Part shown: positions 1 through 9,493 of the stretch, piece after piece
How the letters are laid out: every line of letters starts with the position of its first letter
How positions within the stretch are numbered: the first letter of the stretch is position 1
NCBI RefSeq assembly: GCF_902168175.1
Contig: NZ_CABHOU010000095.1
Location: forward strand, 124,001-188,000
DNA length: 64,000 nt
Direction of reading: 5' to 3'
DNA from: an uncultured Chitinophaga sp.
Lineage (GTDB): Bacteria > Bacteroidota > Bacteroidia > Chitinophagales > Chitinophagaceae
Translations under genes and position numbers: made by a program
The notes under the pieces: model-generated
Database searches by the model: none
The model's input: the letters and a program-made list of their open reading frames with translations, nothing else
Told to the model about the DNA's origin: nothing

Positions 1-182
1 GCCTCGCTACAAGAATGGAGCGCTGGTACAATGTGACCATCCGTTTTGAAAATAAATCAGTGGAAGAACTCCGCTTTAGCGGCATATTTAAAAAGGAAAC
101 TTTAAACCAGGCATTACAGGCGTTACAGTTAACGGAGTCATTTAATTACCGGCAGGAAGAAGATACAATTATCATTTATTAA
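1..182 (+). CDS. FecR family anti-sigma regulator, C-terminal end (5' cut by window)
   Basis: The reading frame is open from base 3 to the TAA at 180-182 and gives about 59 residues, beginning LATRMERWYNVTIRFENKSV and ending in EEDTIIIY. This matches the C-terminal DUF4974 part of FecR-type periplasmic anti-sigma regulators. In that family the protein spans the inner membrane, holds an ECF sigma factor, and is signalled by the STN domain of a TonB-dependent transducer. The next gene downstream is exactly such an STN-containing SusC, so the pair is probably one signalling unit, with the sigma factor expected to the left of the window. Family call is confident; function in this locus is inferred from order. 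Confidence 0.8.
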   Translation, partial: LATRMERWYNVTIRFENKSVEELRFSGIFKKETLNQALQALQLTESFNYRQEEDTIIIY

Positions 183-236
183 AGCTAAAACAAGCCATTA
201 TTAGAGAAGTAACAGATAAACAACCAAAATAAAAAA

Positions 237-260
237 CGGGAAATGTCAGCGCATTCCCCG
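237..260. terminator. Hairpin between fecR and susC, possible terminator or attenuator
   Basis: The arms 237-245 and 252-260 pair over 9 bp with one mismatch around a TCAGCG loop. Six A residues precede the hairpin, so on the minus strand it reads as a stem followed by a T tract. On the plus strand it lacks a T tail. It may weakly separate fecR from susC, but this is uncertain. Confidence 0.3.
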
Positions 261-285
261 CTTAACTAGCATTTAATGGAGGCCT

Positions 286-293
286 TAGTTTTG
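286..293 (+). promoter_or_regulatory. Possible Bacteroidota -7 element upstream of susC
   Basis: TAGTTTTG fits the TAnnTTTG -7 consensus and lies 45 bases before the susC start. No TTTG -33 element is visible at the expected distance, as may happen for an ECF-dependent promoter, so the assignment is tentative. Confidence 0.3.
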
Positions 294-338
294 AGCGACC
301 GCGGCTTCCGATTTTTTACTACTAATTCTACGTAAGTT

Positions 339-3300
339 ATGAAAAAAAAGCATCTGGTGCATGCTTTCGGACCGCCGCATGTGCTGCTAAAGGTATTCGT
401 CGTTATGAAATTGACCTTTTTACTTATCCTCGTTTCTTTCCTTCACATTTCTGCAGCGGTACACTCGCAGGACAAGGTTTCTATGTCCTTCCAGTCGGCT
501 GACATACGGAAAGTGCTGATGGCGATAGAAGCGCAAACAAAATATCACTTCCTTTTCAGCGAACGTAAGCTGCAGGCTGATAAAAAAGTAGACCTGAACG
601 TGAAGGAGGAAGATGTGTTTAAAGTGCTGGAAACAGTGCTGCCAATGGCTAACCTGCAGTACAAATTACTGGAGGGTAACCTTATTGCCATTACCACTAA
701 AGGCGACAACAACGAAAGTATCGCCGCCCTCGTGCGTAAAGACGCCCGTGGTTTGGTAACGGATACGGCCGGTTTCCCGCTGCCCGGTGTTACCATCGCG
801 GTTAAGGAAAAGCCGAGTGTAGGTACGACTACTGATCTGAGTGGTAAATACATCCTGGACATCCCGGATGGGGCTACCACGCTTATTTTCAGCATGATCG
901 GTTACGATAAGCAGGAAATAGTGATCAATGGCCGCGATGTAATTAACGTACAACTGGCTCCCGCCAGCAACCAGCTGGACGAAACGGTGATCGTAGGTTT
1001 TGGTAAACAGAAGAAAAGAGAAGTGGTAGGCGCGGTAACTACGATCAATCCAAAAGAACTGAAAGTGCCTTCCAGTAACTTAACTACGGCCCTGGCCGGA
1101 CGTATGGCCGGCGTTATTGCCTACCAGCGCAGCGGCGAACCTGGTGCCGATAATGCGGACTTCTTTATCCGTGGCGTTACCACTTTCGGTTACAAAAAAG
1201 ACCCGCTGATCCTGATCGATGGTATTGAATTAACCAGCACCGACCTGGCCCGTTTGCAGGTAGATGACATCGCCAGTTTTTCTATTTTGAAAGATGCGAC
1301 TTCTACCGCACTGTACGGCGCCCGTGGCGCAAATGGTGTAATACTCGTTACCACGAAAGAAGGTAGCGAAGGCAAGGCAAAAGTATCTGTAAGGGTAGAA
1401 AATTCCTTATCTGCCCCCACTAAAAACGTTGAACTGGCCGACCCTATCACATACATGCGCTTAGGCAACGAAGCCGTACTTACCCGCGACCCGCTGGGCG
1501 TACTGCCTTACTCTGAAGCTAAAATCGACAATACGATAGCTGGTACCAATAAATACGTGTACCCGGCAACGGATTGGCGTAAAGAGCTGTTTAAGAACAA
1601 CGCAAATAACCAGCGTGCGAACTTCAACGTATCGGGTGGTGGTAAAATAGCGCGTTATTACCTGGCCGCTACTTTTAACCAGGATAATGGCGTGTTGAAA
1701 GTAGATAAGCGTAACAACTTCAACAATAATATCAACTTAAAAACATACGCACTGCGTTCGAATGTAAACATCAACCTTACAAAAACCACCGAAGTAGGTG
1801 TGCGTTTGTACGGTACTTTCGATGATTATAACGGTCCGCTTAACGGGGGTACGCAAATGTATAACCGCGTCATGAACGCCAACCCGGTGTTGTTCCCTGC
1901 CTACTTCCCTGTGGATAGTGCGCACACCCATACCCAGCATATCATGTTCGGTAACTATGGTACCGGTAATTTTATTAATCCCTATGCCGATATGGTACGC
2001 GGGTATAGAGAGTATACCCGCTCCAATATCCTGGCGCAGTTCGAAGTAAAGCAGAACCTTGCTTTTATTACAGAAGGGTTATCGCTGCACGCAATGTTTA
2101 ACACCACACGTACTTCGTTCTTCGATGTGTCGCGCTTTTACAATCCCTTCTGGTACCAGGTGGGGCTGTACGATAAATACGCCAATTCGTACGATCTGGT
2201 ACAACTGAACCCCAATGGTGGTACAGAATACCTGAACTACGACGAAGGCCAGAAGGACATTAACGCTACTACCTATATTCAAACAACGGCGAACTATAAC
2301 CGTACGTTTTTTGATAAACACAACGTAAGCGCTATGATGGTGTTCCTGATGAACAACCAGATTACCGCTAACGCCGGCAGCCTGCAATTGTCGCTACCTC
2401 ACCGGAACATAGGTTTGTCGGGCCGTTACACTTACTCTTACGATAACCGTTACTTCGCCGAATTTGATTTTGGCTATAATGGTTCCGAAAGGTTTTATGA
2501 GGACAAGCGTTTTGGTTTCTTCCCATCTGTGGGCGGTGCCTGGCTGATATCTAACGAAAAATTCATGAAGCCTTACGAGCGTATCGTGCATAACCTTAAA
2601 CTGCGCTATACTTATGGCCTGGTGGGTAACGATGCGATCGGTGCGCCGGAAGACCGCTTCTTCTATCTCTCTGATGTGAATATGAACGATCCGAGCCGTG
2701 CGTCGGTATTTGGTACGGATAATGGTTACGGCCGCAATGGCGTGTTCGTAAATCGCTACGGTAACAATAGTATCACCTGGGAAACTGCTACCAAAACTAA
2801 CTGGGGCTTAGAGGTTGGCTTGTTCAATAATCTTAACATCTTACTGGACGTGTACTCCGAACATCGCCGCAACATCCTCATGACAAGGGCATCTATCCCG
2901 GTAACCATGGGTGTGCTGGCAAATGCGGACGTGAAAGCGAACATTGGCGAAGCAACCGGTAAAGGTCTGGACCTTTCGGTGGATTACAGCCATAACTTCT
3001 CCCGCCACTTCTGGGTACAGGCAAGGGGTAACTTCACCTATTCTACCAGCAAGTTTGAGGTGTATGAAGAGCCTGACTACGATGAGAAATATCTATCCCG
3101 CGTAGGCTCTCCGTTATCGCAGGTAAGAGGTTACATCGCCGAACGTTTGTTTGCAGATGATAAAGAAGTGCTTAACTCGCCTCAGCAAAGCTTTGGCGAA
3201 TACGGCGCAGGTGATATCAAGTTTCATGATGTAAATGGGGATGGCATTATTTCTACCCGCGACATGGTAGCCATTGGTTATCCCACTACACCTGAAATCG

Positions 3301-3767
3301 TATACGGCTTTGGTCTTTCTACCGGTTATCGTCAGTTCGATATGTCGGCGTTTTTCCAGGGTCTGGCACGTGAATCTTTCTGGATAGATGCAAATGCAAC
3401 AGCGCCGTTCGTAAACGATCGTGCTTTGCTGAAGGCCTATGCAGATGATCATTGGTCGGAAGATAACCGCAACCTGTACGCGTTGTGGCCACGCCTGAGC
3501 AACAGGGCTATTAACAACAATACGCAAAACAGTACCTGGTTTATGCGCAACGGTGCTTTCCTTCGTTTAAAAACAATGGAGATCGGTTACACTGTTCGTC
3601 CTGCCGCAGCTAAAAGAGCGAAGATCGAAAAGGCGCGTATTTATGCCAGCGGTATCAACCTGCTCTCCTTTAGCCGTTTTAAACTCTGGGATGTGGAAAT
3701 GGGCGGTAATGGATTGGGTTATCCGGTACAACGCGTGATCAACTTAGGCGCACAAATTTCATTTTAA
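339..3767 (+). CDS. SusC/RagA-type TonB-linked outer membrane transporter with N-terminal STN domain
   Basis: This 1142-residue protein should be an outer-membrane beta-barrel that imports oligomers with energy from TonB. A signal peptide (hydrophobic stretch about residues 22-40, ending near VHSQ) is followed by an STN (secretin/TonB short) domain at about 47-118, a carboxypeptidase D-like domain at about 133-208, a plug with the typical LDETVIVGFG start and LYGARGANGVI end (about 213-340), and the barrel. The STN domain marks it as a transducer that can signal to FecR, whose gene ends just upstream. susD follows after 18-36 bases. The N-terminus before the hydrophobic segment is long (an internal ATG lies at residue 23), but extended leaders like this are common in the family. 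Substrate is not evident. Confidence 0.95.
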   Translation: MKKKHLVHAFGPPHVLLKVFVVMKLTFLLILVSFLHISAAVHSQDKVSMSFQSADIRKVLMAIEAQTKYHFLFSERKLQADKKVDLNVKEEDVFKVLETVLPMANLQYKLLEGNLIAITTKGDNNESIAALVRKDARGLVTDTAGFPLPGVTIAVKEKPSVGTTTDLSGKYILDIPDGATTLIFSMIGYDKQEIVINGRDVINVQLAPASNQLDETVIVGFGKQKKREVVGAVTTINPKELKVPSSNLTTALAGRMAGVIAYQRSGEPGADNADFFIRGVTTFGYKKDPLILIDGIELTSTDLARLQVDDIASFSILKDATSTALYGARGANGVILVTTKEGSEGKAKVSVRVENSLSAPTKNVELADPITYMRLGNEAVLTRDPLGVLPYSEAKIDNTIAGTNKYVYPATDWRKELFKNNANNQRANFNVSGGGKIARYYLAATFNQDNGVLKVDKRNNFNNNINLKTYALRSNVNINLTKTTEVGVRLYGTFDDYNGPLNGGTQMYNRVMNANPVLFPAYFPVDSAHTHTQHIMFGNYGTGNFINPYADMVRGYREYTRSNILAQFEVKQNLAFITEGLSLHAMFNTTRTSFFDVSRFYNPFWYQVGLYDKYANSYDLVQLNPNGGTEYLNYDEGQKDINATTYIQTTANYNRTFFDKHNVSAMMVFLMNNQITANAGSLQLSLPHRNIGLSGRYTYSYDNRYFAEFDFGYNGSERFYEDKRFGFFPSVGGAWLISNEKFMKPYERIVHNLKLRYTYGLVGNDAIGAPEDRFFYLSDVNMNDPSRASVFGTDNGYGRNGVFVNRYGNNSITWETATKTNWGLEVGLFNNLNILLDVYSEHRRNILMTRASIPVTMGVLANADVKANIGEATGKGLDLSVDYSHNFSRHFWVQARGNFTYSTSKFEVYEEPDYDEKYLSRVGSPLSQVRGYIAERLFADDKEVLNSPQQSFGEYGAGDIKFHDVNGDGIISTRDMVAIGYPTTPEIVYGFGLSTGYRQFDMSAFFQGLARESFWIDANATAPFVNDRALLKAYADDHWSEDNRNLYALWPRLSNRAINNNTQNSTWFMRNGAFLRLKTMEIGYTVRPAAAKRAKIEKARIYASGINLLSFSRFKLWDVEMGGNGLGYPVQRVINLGAQISF

Positions 3768-3803
3768 CAATCAGCACTCATAGATATGCTAATAAGAAAC
3801 GTT

Positions 3804-5693
3804 ATGAAAAGACTCAGGCTATGGCTGGTACTGTTATGCTGGCCGGTGGCTTTTTCCTGCCATTACTTAGATATTGTGCCCGACAATGTGGCCACGGTGG
3901 ACTATGTGTTCCGTATGCGTGCAAAGGCCGAGCAATACTTGTTTACACTATATAGCTATCAGCCCCGTTATACGGACGCTTATAACTACCATACCATACT
4001 GGGCGGCGACGAACTGTGGGCCAACGACTTTAACGTAAACCAGGTGAGGCCTGCCTGGCAAATAGCCCGTGGTTTCCAGAACATAGTAGACCCGTACAGC
4101 AACTACTGGGGCGGCTCTCAGGGCGGCCGTGGTATGTTTACCGCACTGCGCGATTGTAACACCTTTCTCGATAACATCGATAAGGTGCCGGATATGGACG
4201 AGTACGAGAAAACAAGGTGGAAAGCAGAGGCTAAATTCCTGAAGGCTTACTACCACTTCTTCCTGTTCCGGATGTATGGCCCTATTCCTTTAATTGAAAA
4301 GAATATTCCTATTTCTGCAGGTCCGGGCGAAGTGAAGATAGGGCAGGCTTCTGTAGATTCGTGCGTGAATTATATTGCGCATTTGCTGGACGAAGCAGCG
4401 GCTGATTTGCCTGATAAAATCCTGAATGATGCTACTGAAGCAGGCCGTGTTACAAAGGCCATTGCGCTAAGCGTAAAGGCACAACTGCTCATTACCGCCG
4501 CCAGCCCGTTGTTTAACGGTAATACCGATTATGCGGATTTCGAGAATAAGAAAGGTGAAAAACTTTTCCCTCTTCAGTATGATGCTACTAAATGGGAACG
4601 TGCTGCACTGGCCTGCAAAGCAGCTATTGACCAGTGCCATGAAGCCGGATTTAAGATTTACTATTATAATCCAGCCTTCCTGCCATTTATCGTTTCCGAA
4701 CAAACAAAAACAGAAATGAGTGTGCGCAGTGCCTTGTGTGAAAAATGGAACACAGAAATAATATGGGCAAGCACTAATAACACCGTATCTACTTTGCAGT
4801 TGGAAGGTCTTCCCAAGCTGTACAACAGCGATAAACAATCTGGTACCATGGGGAGCTTCGGTGTGCCCTTGAAAGTAGTAGAGCAGTTTTATACAAAGAA
4901 TGGTGTACCTATCGATGAAGATGTTACCTGGGATTACAATAACCGTTACAGCTTACGTACTGGCACGAATGCAGACAGGCTCACTATTAAACCCGCCTAT
5001 GTAACCGCGGCCCTCAACTTTGATCGCGAAACCCGCTTTTATGCCGACTTAGGCTTTGATGGTGGCAGATGGTTTGGTCAGGGCCGTTTCTCCGATTCGG
5101 ACAATGTATACGTAGAAGCTAAACTGGGACAAATAGCCAATAACCACGCATGGGCATATTCGATGACAGGTTACTGGCCTAAAAAACTGGTGAACCCTTC
5201 AACAGTGTCCAGCGCTACCGAAGTAACTGTAAGGACTTATCCATGGCCGCTCATCCGCCTGGCCGATCTTTACCTGATGTACTCCGAAGCCCTCAATGAA
5301 AGTGAAGGCCCGGGTGCAGAAGCCTATAAATGGATCAACCTGGTGCGTACCCGTGCGGGACTTAAATCTGTAGAAGAATCCTGGACCACTTATTCCTCCA
5401 ATCCTACTGCCTACACTACCAGAGATGGTTTCCGGAAAATTATTCACCGCGAACGCCTGATAGAAATGGCTTTCGAAGGTGGCCGTTTCTGGGATTTACG
5501 TCGCTGGAAAGAAGCAGAAGCGGTAATGAACGAACCGGTGAGAGGTTGGAACTATACAGGTAAAACGGCGGATGTGTATTATCAGCCACGTTTGTTGTAT
5601 AACCAATCATTCCGCAAACGTGATTACCTGTGGCCTGTAAGAGAAAACGATTTGATTGTAAACAACCTGCTGGTGCAAAGCCCGGGCTGGTAA
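3804..5693 (+). CDS. SusD/RagB family substrate-binding surface lipoprotein
   Basis: SusD-like proteins sit as a lid on the SusC barrel and bind glycan or peptide. The start at 3804 gives a compact lipoprotein signal (MKRLRLWLVLLCWPVAFSC) with the acylated Cys at the end; an in-frame ATG at 3786 would add six residues. The body shows the SusD N-terminal features (RALRDCNTF-like region TALRDCNTFLDNI, helix-rich TPR part) and the conserved C-terminal blocks LADLYLMYSEALNE, WINLVRTRAGL, IIHRERLIEMAFEGGRFWDL and WPVRENDLIVNN. It is next to susC and ahead of two more lipoprotein genes in one apparent operon. Length (629 residues) is normal. Confidence 0.95.
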   Translation: MKRLRLWLVLLCWPVAFSCHYLDIVPDNVATVDYVFRMRAKAEQYLFTLYSYQPRYTDAYNYHTILGGDELWANDFNVNQVRPAWQIARGFQNIVDPYSNYWGGSQGGRGMFTALRDCNTFLDNIDKVPDMDEYEKTRWKAEAKFLKAYYHFFLFRMYGPIPLIEKNIPISAGPGEVKIGQASVDSCVNYIAHLLDEAAADLPDKILNDATEAGRVTKAIALSVKAQLLITAASPLFNGNTDYADFENKKGEKLFPLQYDATKWERAALACKAAIDQCHEAGFKIYYYNPAFLPFIVSEQTKTEMSVRSALCEKWNTEIIWASTNNTVSTLQLEGLPKLYNSDKQSGTMGSFGVPLKVVEQFYTKNGVPIDEDVTWDYNNRYSLRTGTNADRLTIKPAYVTAALNFDRETRFYADLGFDGGRWFGQGRFSDSDNVYVEAKLGQIANNHAWAYSMTGYWPKKLVNPSTVSSATEVTVRTYPWPLIRLADLYLMYSEALNESEGPGAEAYKWINLVRTRAGLKSVEESWTTYSSNPTAYTTRDGFRKIIHRERLIEMAFEGGRFWDLRRWKEAEAVMNEPVRGWNYTGKTADVYYQPRLLYNQSFRKRDYLWPVRENDLIVNNLLVQSPGW

Positions 5694-5723
5694 TCCTATT
5701 GTTCAAGTTTAATTTTTAGCAAG

Positions 5724-6914
5724 ATGCGATCAAGATATTTTTTATTTCTCCTGATGGCTTTACTTTTTGCCTGTAAGGAAGAAACAATAGAGCCGCTTAA
5801 CGAAGGCGGGAAAACGCCGCAGGTGGTAAGTGATGTAAAGGTCGAGAACCTGGCCGGTAAGGCTAAACTCACCTATTCACTTCCTAAAGATCCAAGCCTG
5901 TTTTATGTAAAGGCCGAGTATGAAATAAGAAAGGGTAAAAAGATGGAAGTAATAGCCACCTATTACAACAACACCCTTACACTCGAAGGCTTTGGCGATA
6001 CAGAAGAAAGGGAAGTGAAACTCTATTCTGTAAGTCGTTCGGAAACAAGGTCGGCCCCGGTTACCGTAAAGGTAAAACCACTGGCCCCACCGGTAGTAAA
6101 CGCTTTTACATCGCTTAATTTTTATGCGGACTTCGGCGGTATTTCTGTTGATTTTGTAAATGCCGATTCGGCAAATATCGTAGTGGGCATCTTAACGAAA
6201 GATAATGTAGGTGATATACTGGCTGCCGATATGTATTACACGTCGCAGAAAAAAGGCACCTTTTCTGTACGCGGCTTCAACGCCCAGCCACGTTTATTCG
6301 GTTTATATGTTCGCGACCGCTGGAGCAACCACTCCGATACGGTATGGAAGGAGATAACACCCATGTTCGAACAAAAACTGGATAAGAAACTGTTTAAACC
6401 GTTAAAGCTGCCTACCGACGCAAACCTGCATAGCAATATGGCGATGAGTAACCTCTGGAACGATGTGATAGTAGGTGGCTCCAGCAGCAACAGTTCCTGG
6501 CTCCGTACCGCAAATGGGTCTGGTGTGCCACACTGGTTTACTTTTGACCTGGGTGTTAATGCAAAACTGAGCCGCTTCCACTATGTACCCAGGGGCGCTA
6601 TCGACGAGTTAAACCTGCTGTACGCTGCCGGTGATCCGTACCTGTTCGAAATATGGGGCAGTAACGAACCTGCAATAGATGGCAGCTTCAACGGGTGGAC
6701 CAAACTCGCGGAATGCCAGAACGTGAAACCTTCGGGCCTGCCTATTGGTACCAACTCTAACGATGACATACTGGCCGCACAGGCAGGGCACGAATTTAAA
6801 ATGCCGCTGGATGTTCCCGCTGTTCGTTACATCCGTATCAAAATGTTGCAAACATGGGGTAACTCGGATTATATGTGGATGGCGGAAGCTACGCTGTACG
6901 GAGAAGTTAAGTAA
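5724..6914 (+). CDS. Surface lipoprotein with DUF4959, DUF5126 and DUF5000 (discoidin-like) regions
   Basis: The 396-residue product starts with a lipoprotein signal (MALLFAC). The middle carries Ig/fibronectin-like modules (about 35-125 DUF4959-like, about 126-215 DUF5126-like) and the C-terminal 170 residues resemble DUF5000/F5-8 type C domains, with the typical PHWFTFDLG, FEIWGSN, and YIRIKMLQTWG blocks. Proteins of this build are regularly encoded after susD and are thought to help bind glycans at the surface. The spacing of about 30 bases to susD and 17 to the next gene supports one operon. No catalytic motif is seen. Confidence 0.85.
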   Translation: MRSRYFLFLLMALLFACKEETIEPLNEGGKTPQVVSDVKVENLAGKAKLTYSLPKDPSLFYVKAEYEIRKGKKMEVIATYYNNTLTLEGFGDTEEREVKLYSVSRSETRSAPVTVKVKPLAPPVVNAFTSLNFYADFGGISVDFVNADSANIVVGILTKDNVGDILAADMYYTSQKKGTFSVRGFNAQPRLFGLYVRDRWSNHSDTVWKEITPMFEQKLDKKLFKPLKLPTDANLHSNMAMSNLWNDVIVGGSSSNSSWLRTANGSGVPHWFTFDLGVNAKLSRFHYVPRGAIDELNLLYAAGDPYLFEIWGSNEPAIDGSFNGWTKLAECQNVKPSGLPIGTNSNDDILAAQAGHEFKMPLDVPAVRYIRIKMLQTWGNSDYMWMAEATLYGEVK

Positions 6915-6931
6915 ACTTAAAAACGTAAAAG

Positions 6932-7600
6932 ATGAAATGGATAACATATATCGCTATACTACTGGTAACAGCTGTTGCCTGTAATAAAACGGATGAGGAC
7001 TATCGGGATTTCGCCCCCGGAGGAGAGATAGTATATGCAGGCAAACCGGATTCACTGAAGGTGTTTCCTGGTAAAAAACGCATCCAGTTACGCTGGCTGC
7101 TTACCAGCGATGCTTCTATCACCACCAGCCGTATTTACTGGAACCGCGGAAGAGATTCCGCAGAGGTATTTATAAAACGCACCGCTGGTGTGGATACGGT
7201 AACCGTGATGCTCGACAATATGGCGGAAGGCCCTTACACCTTTACTGTATACAACTACAATAACCTGAAAAACCGATCTATCAAAACGGAAATAAACGGC
7301 GATGTATACGGCGCATTTTATGAAAGCACGTTACTGAACCGTTTACTGAAAACAAAAACGAAGGTGGGCACTACATTAAAATTGGACTGGCAGGATGCAG
7401 ACCCCCGTGCAATAGGTGTGGAGCTGTTTTACAAAGACCTGGACGGGGCCGATAAAACATGGTATGTGCCGGTCGCGGAAAAAACGACGATACTGGATAT
7501 TATCCCCTTGAATAATACCCTGGATTATCATACTTTGTATAAGCCACAGGCTGTCGCCATCGATACTTTCAGATCGGCTAAGGTCACTGTTAACTTTTAA
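6932..7600 (+). CDS. DUF4998-type lipoprotein of the SusCD locus
   Basis: This 222-residue product has a lipoprotein signal ending VTAVAC and a body of beta-strand-rich repeats (RIQLRWLL, SRIYWN, TVYNYNN) that match the DUF4998 family found in SusC/SusD gene clusters. The family has no assigned biochemical role; surface display and glycan binding are a guess from context. It lies 17 bases after the DUF5000 protein and 13 bases ahead of the SGNH hydrolase, so it is likely co-transcribed. Confidence 0.75.
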   Translation: MKWITYIAILLVTAVACNKTDEDYRDFAPGGEIVYAGKPDSLKVFPGKKRIQLRWLLTSDASITTSRIYWNRGRDSAEVFIKRTAGVDTVTVMLDNMAEGPYTFTVYNYNNLKNRSIKTEINGDVYGAFYESTLLNRLLKTKTKVGTTLKLDWQDADPRAIGVELFYKDLDGADKTWYVPVAEKTTILDIIPLNNTLDYHTLYKPQAVAIDTFRSAKVTVNF

Positions 7601-7613
7601 TTGTAAGATATCA

Positions 7614-8327
7614 TTGCAACGCAGAAAATTCATATCCGCTTCATTCCTCGGCGCTGCGGCGCTCACCATTAAAGTGCCCGCATTTGCCGGTCATGCAGGC
7701 GCTGCAGAAGTAATTAACGCAGGCATCGGCGGTAACAATACCGCCGACCTGCTTAAACGTATGCAGAAAGACTGTCTTGATCATAAACCCTCGCTCACGG
7801 TGCTGATGTGCGGCACCAATGATATGAACAGCATGAAGTATATACCGCTGCAGCAGTATAAACAAAACATGGCACAGATCATTACGGCTGTTAAAAGCAC
7901 GGGGAGCCAGGTGGTGGTCATGACCATCCTGCCTTTTATCGAAGAGTATTTGTTTACCCGGCACCCCCCGGCGCATTATGGTGATGATGGGCCTATGGGC
8001 CGCAGGGCGCAGGTGAACGAAACGATCAAAGCGTTGGCCGCTGAGCATAAAACCTACCTGCTCGACCTCGGCGCTATTTTCGACCGTATAGGCAACGTTG
8101 GTAAAAACAGCGACAGTCTTATTATGAACGAGGCTAACAGTCAAAAAACGGATGGCGTTCATCCCACCTCAACGGGTTACCGCTTTATTTCGCTGGCTGT
8201 ATACGACTTCATCAAATACAATAAACTCAAAACAGGTAAGATCGTCTGTTTTGGAGATAGTATTACCAATGGTGGCGGCGGCAACGCCAGTTACCCGGCT
8301 CACCTTAAAAAGTTGCTGGAAGGGTAA
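7614..8327 (+). CDS. SGNH/GDSL-type esterase, circularly permuted catalytic blocks, TTG start
   Basis: The 237-residue protein begins at a TTG 13 bases after the previous stop; no ATG or GTG fits. An RRKF twin-arginine-like signal precedes the mature part. SGNH blocks are visible but out of the usual order: block II (NAGIGGNNT, about 36-43), block III (GTND, 67-70) and block V (DGVHP, 180-184) come first, and block I with the nucleophile (FGDSIT, 213-218) lies at the extreme C-terminus, followed by SYPAHLKKLLEG, the segment that normally leads into block II. All catalytic residues are therefore present in permuted form. As the last gene of the SusCD operon it may deacylate the imported or surface-bound glycan; this is inferred. 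Confidence 0.8.
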   Translation: MQRRKFISASFLGAAALTIKVPAFAGHAGAAEVINAGIGGNNTADLLKRMQKDCLDHKPSLTVLMCGTNDMNSMKYIPLQQYKQNMAQIITAVKSTGSQVVVMTILPFIEEYLFTRHPPAHYGDDGPMGRRAQVNETIKALAAEHKTYLLDLGAIFDRIGNVGKNSDSLIMNEANSQKTDGVHPTSTGYRFISLAVYDFIKYNKLKTGKIVCFGDSITNGGGGNASYPAHLKKLLEG

Positions 8328-8360
8328 GCTATTTATGCATAGAAAACTGAGTGTGAAAGT

Positions 8361-8397
8361 CCGTCACTGCTGTATGCAGTGGCGGATATTTTTTTAG
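8361..8397 (+). terminator. Intrinsic terminator after the SusCD operon
   Basis: The arms 8361-8370 and 8376-8385 form a 10-bp stem (one T-G pair) with a five-base loop, followed by a run of T residues. It closes the plus-strand operon 34 bases after the SGNH stop. Confidence 0.75.
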
Positions 8398-8411
8398 GGC
8401 GATGACATAAA

Positions 8412-8442
8412 TAAAATCGGCCGGGAGAGTATCCCGGCCGAT
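8412..8442 (-). terminator. Intrinsic terminator of thiL
   Basis: A perfect 11-bp GC-rich inverted repeat (8416-8426 with 8432-8442, loop GAGTA) is followed on the minus strand by a T-rich tail. It lies 23 bases past the thiL stop codon. Confidence 0.75.
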
Positions 8443-8464
8443 ATATTAAAAGCTTGTGTAGTTA

Positions 8465-9493
8465 CTATTTAAACGCGTTCCATCCCTGCGCCGTAATCGG
8501 GTGCTGATTGCCGCCGCGGGTAATGATGTTCACGCCTTTTTCCATCTCCTGCATGTAACCAATTACACTGATCTCTTCGGACAGTGTCAGTTTATCATAG
8601 TCCTCCTGTTTGATCGTGAACAGCAGTTCGTAATCTTCGCCGCCACTTAATGCGCAGGCGGTTGGGTCTAAACCGAACTGCATGCCCATCATTTTAGCAT
8701 CGCTGTGGATGGGCAGCTTTTCTTCGTACAGTACTGCGCCCAGCTGGCTTTGTTTGCAGATGTGCAGTATTTCCGAGCTGAGGCCGTCGCTTACGTCCAT
8801 CATGGCGGTGGGCACCACTTCTTTTTCGGCCAGGTACTGGATAATATCCAGGCGGGCTTCTGGTTTAAGCTGGCGGCCAATAATATAAGTCTGGTTTTCG
8901 AGATCGGGCTGCACTTTTGGATTTTCGAGGAATATCTGCTTCTCTCTTTCCAGGATGGTGAGGCCCAGGTAGGCGCCGCCCAGGTCGCCGCTCACACATA
9001 TAAGATCGCCTTTTTGTGCGGTAGATCGTTTTACGAACTTATCAGGAGCTACTTCGCCAACAGCCGTTACGCTGATGAAGAAACCTTTCTGTGACGAACT
9101 GGTGTCGCCGCCGATAAGATCTACTTTGTAACGCTCGCAGGCGGCATATACACCTTCATAAAATTCGTCCAGCGCTTCCAGGGAAAAGCGGTTGGAGAAG
9201 GCTATGCTAACGGTGATGTGTGTAGGAACAGCGTTCATGGCGCAGATGTCGGAGAGGTTTACCACCACTGACTTGTAACCCAGGTGTTTAAGCGGGGTGT
9301 ACATCAGGTCAAAGTGGATATTTTCTACCAGCACATCCGTACTAATAACGGTTTGTTTGCCAAAGTGGTCGATCACGGCGGCATCGTCGCCCACACCCAG
9401 TACGGTGCTGGCGTTATGGATCTCGATATTACGGGTGAGATGGTCGATGAGGCCAAACTCGCCTAATGATTCTATTTCAGTTCTTTCTTCCAT
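8465..9493 (-). CDS. thiL: Thiamine-phosphate kinase
   Basis: ThiL phosphorylates thiamine monophosphate to thiamine diphosphate with ATP, the last step of cofactor synthesis, in the cytoplasm. The 342-residue protein has the AIR-synthase/ThiL fold signatures: GVGDDAAVI near residue 33, STDVLVENIHFD, the conserved YKSVVVNLSDICAMNA metal-site helix, DLIGGDTSS, and the C-terminal DVSDGLSSEI and SGGEDYELLF motifs. Length is normal. It is single on the minus strand with its own terminator. No TPP riboswitch is visible in the short upstream gap. Confidence 0.95.
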   Translation of the reverse strand: MEERTEIESLGEFGLIDHLTRNIEIHNASTVLGVGDDAAVIDHFGKQTVISTDVLVENIHFDLMYTPLKHLGYKSVVVNLSDICAMNAVPTHITVSIAFSNRFSLEALDEFYEGVYAACERYKVDLIGGDTSSSQKGFFISVTAVGEVAPDKFVKRSTAQKGDLICVSGDLGGAYLGLTILEREKQIFLENPKVQPDLENQTYIIGRQLKPEARLDIIQYLAEKEVVPTAMMDVSDGLSSEILHICKQSQLGAVLYEEKLPIHSDAKMMGMQFGLDPTACALSGGEDYELLFTIKQEDYDKLTLSEEISVIGYMQEMEKGVNIITRGGNQHPITAQGWNAFK

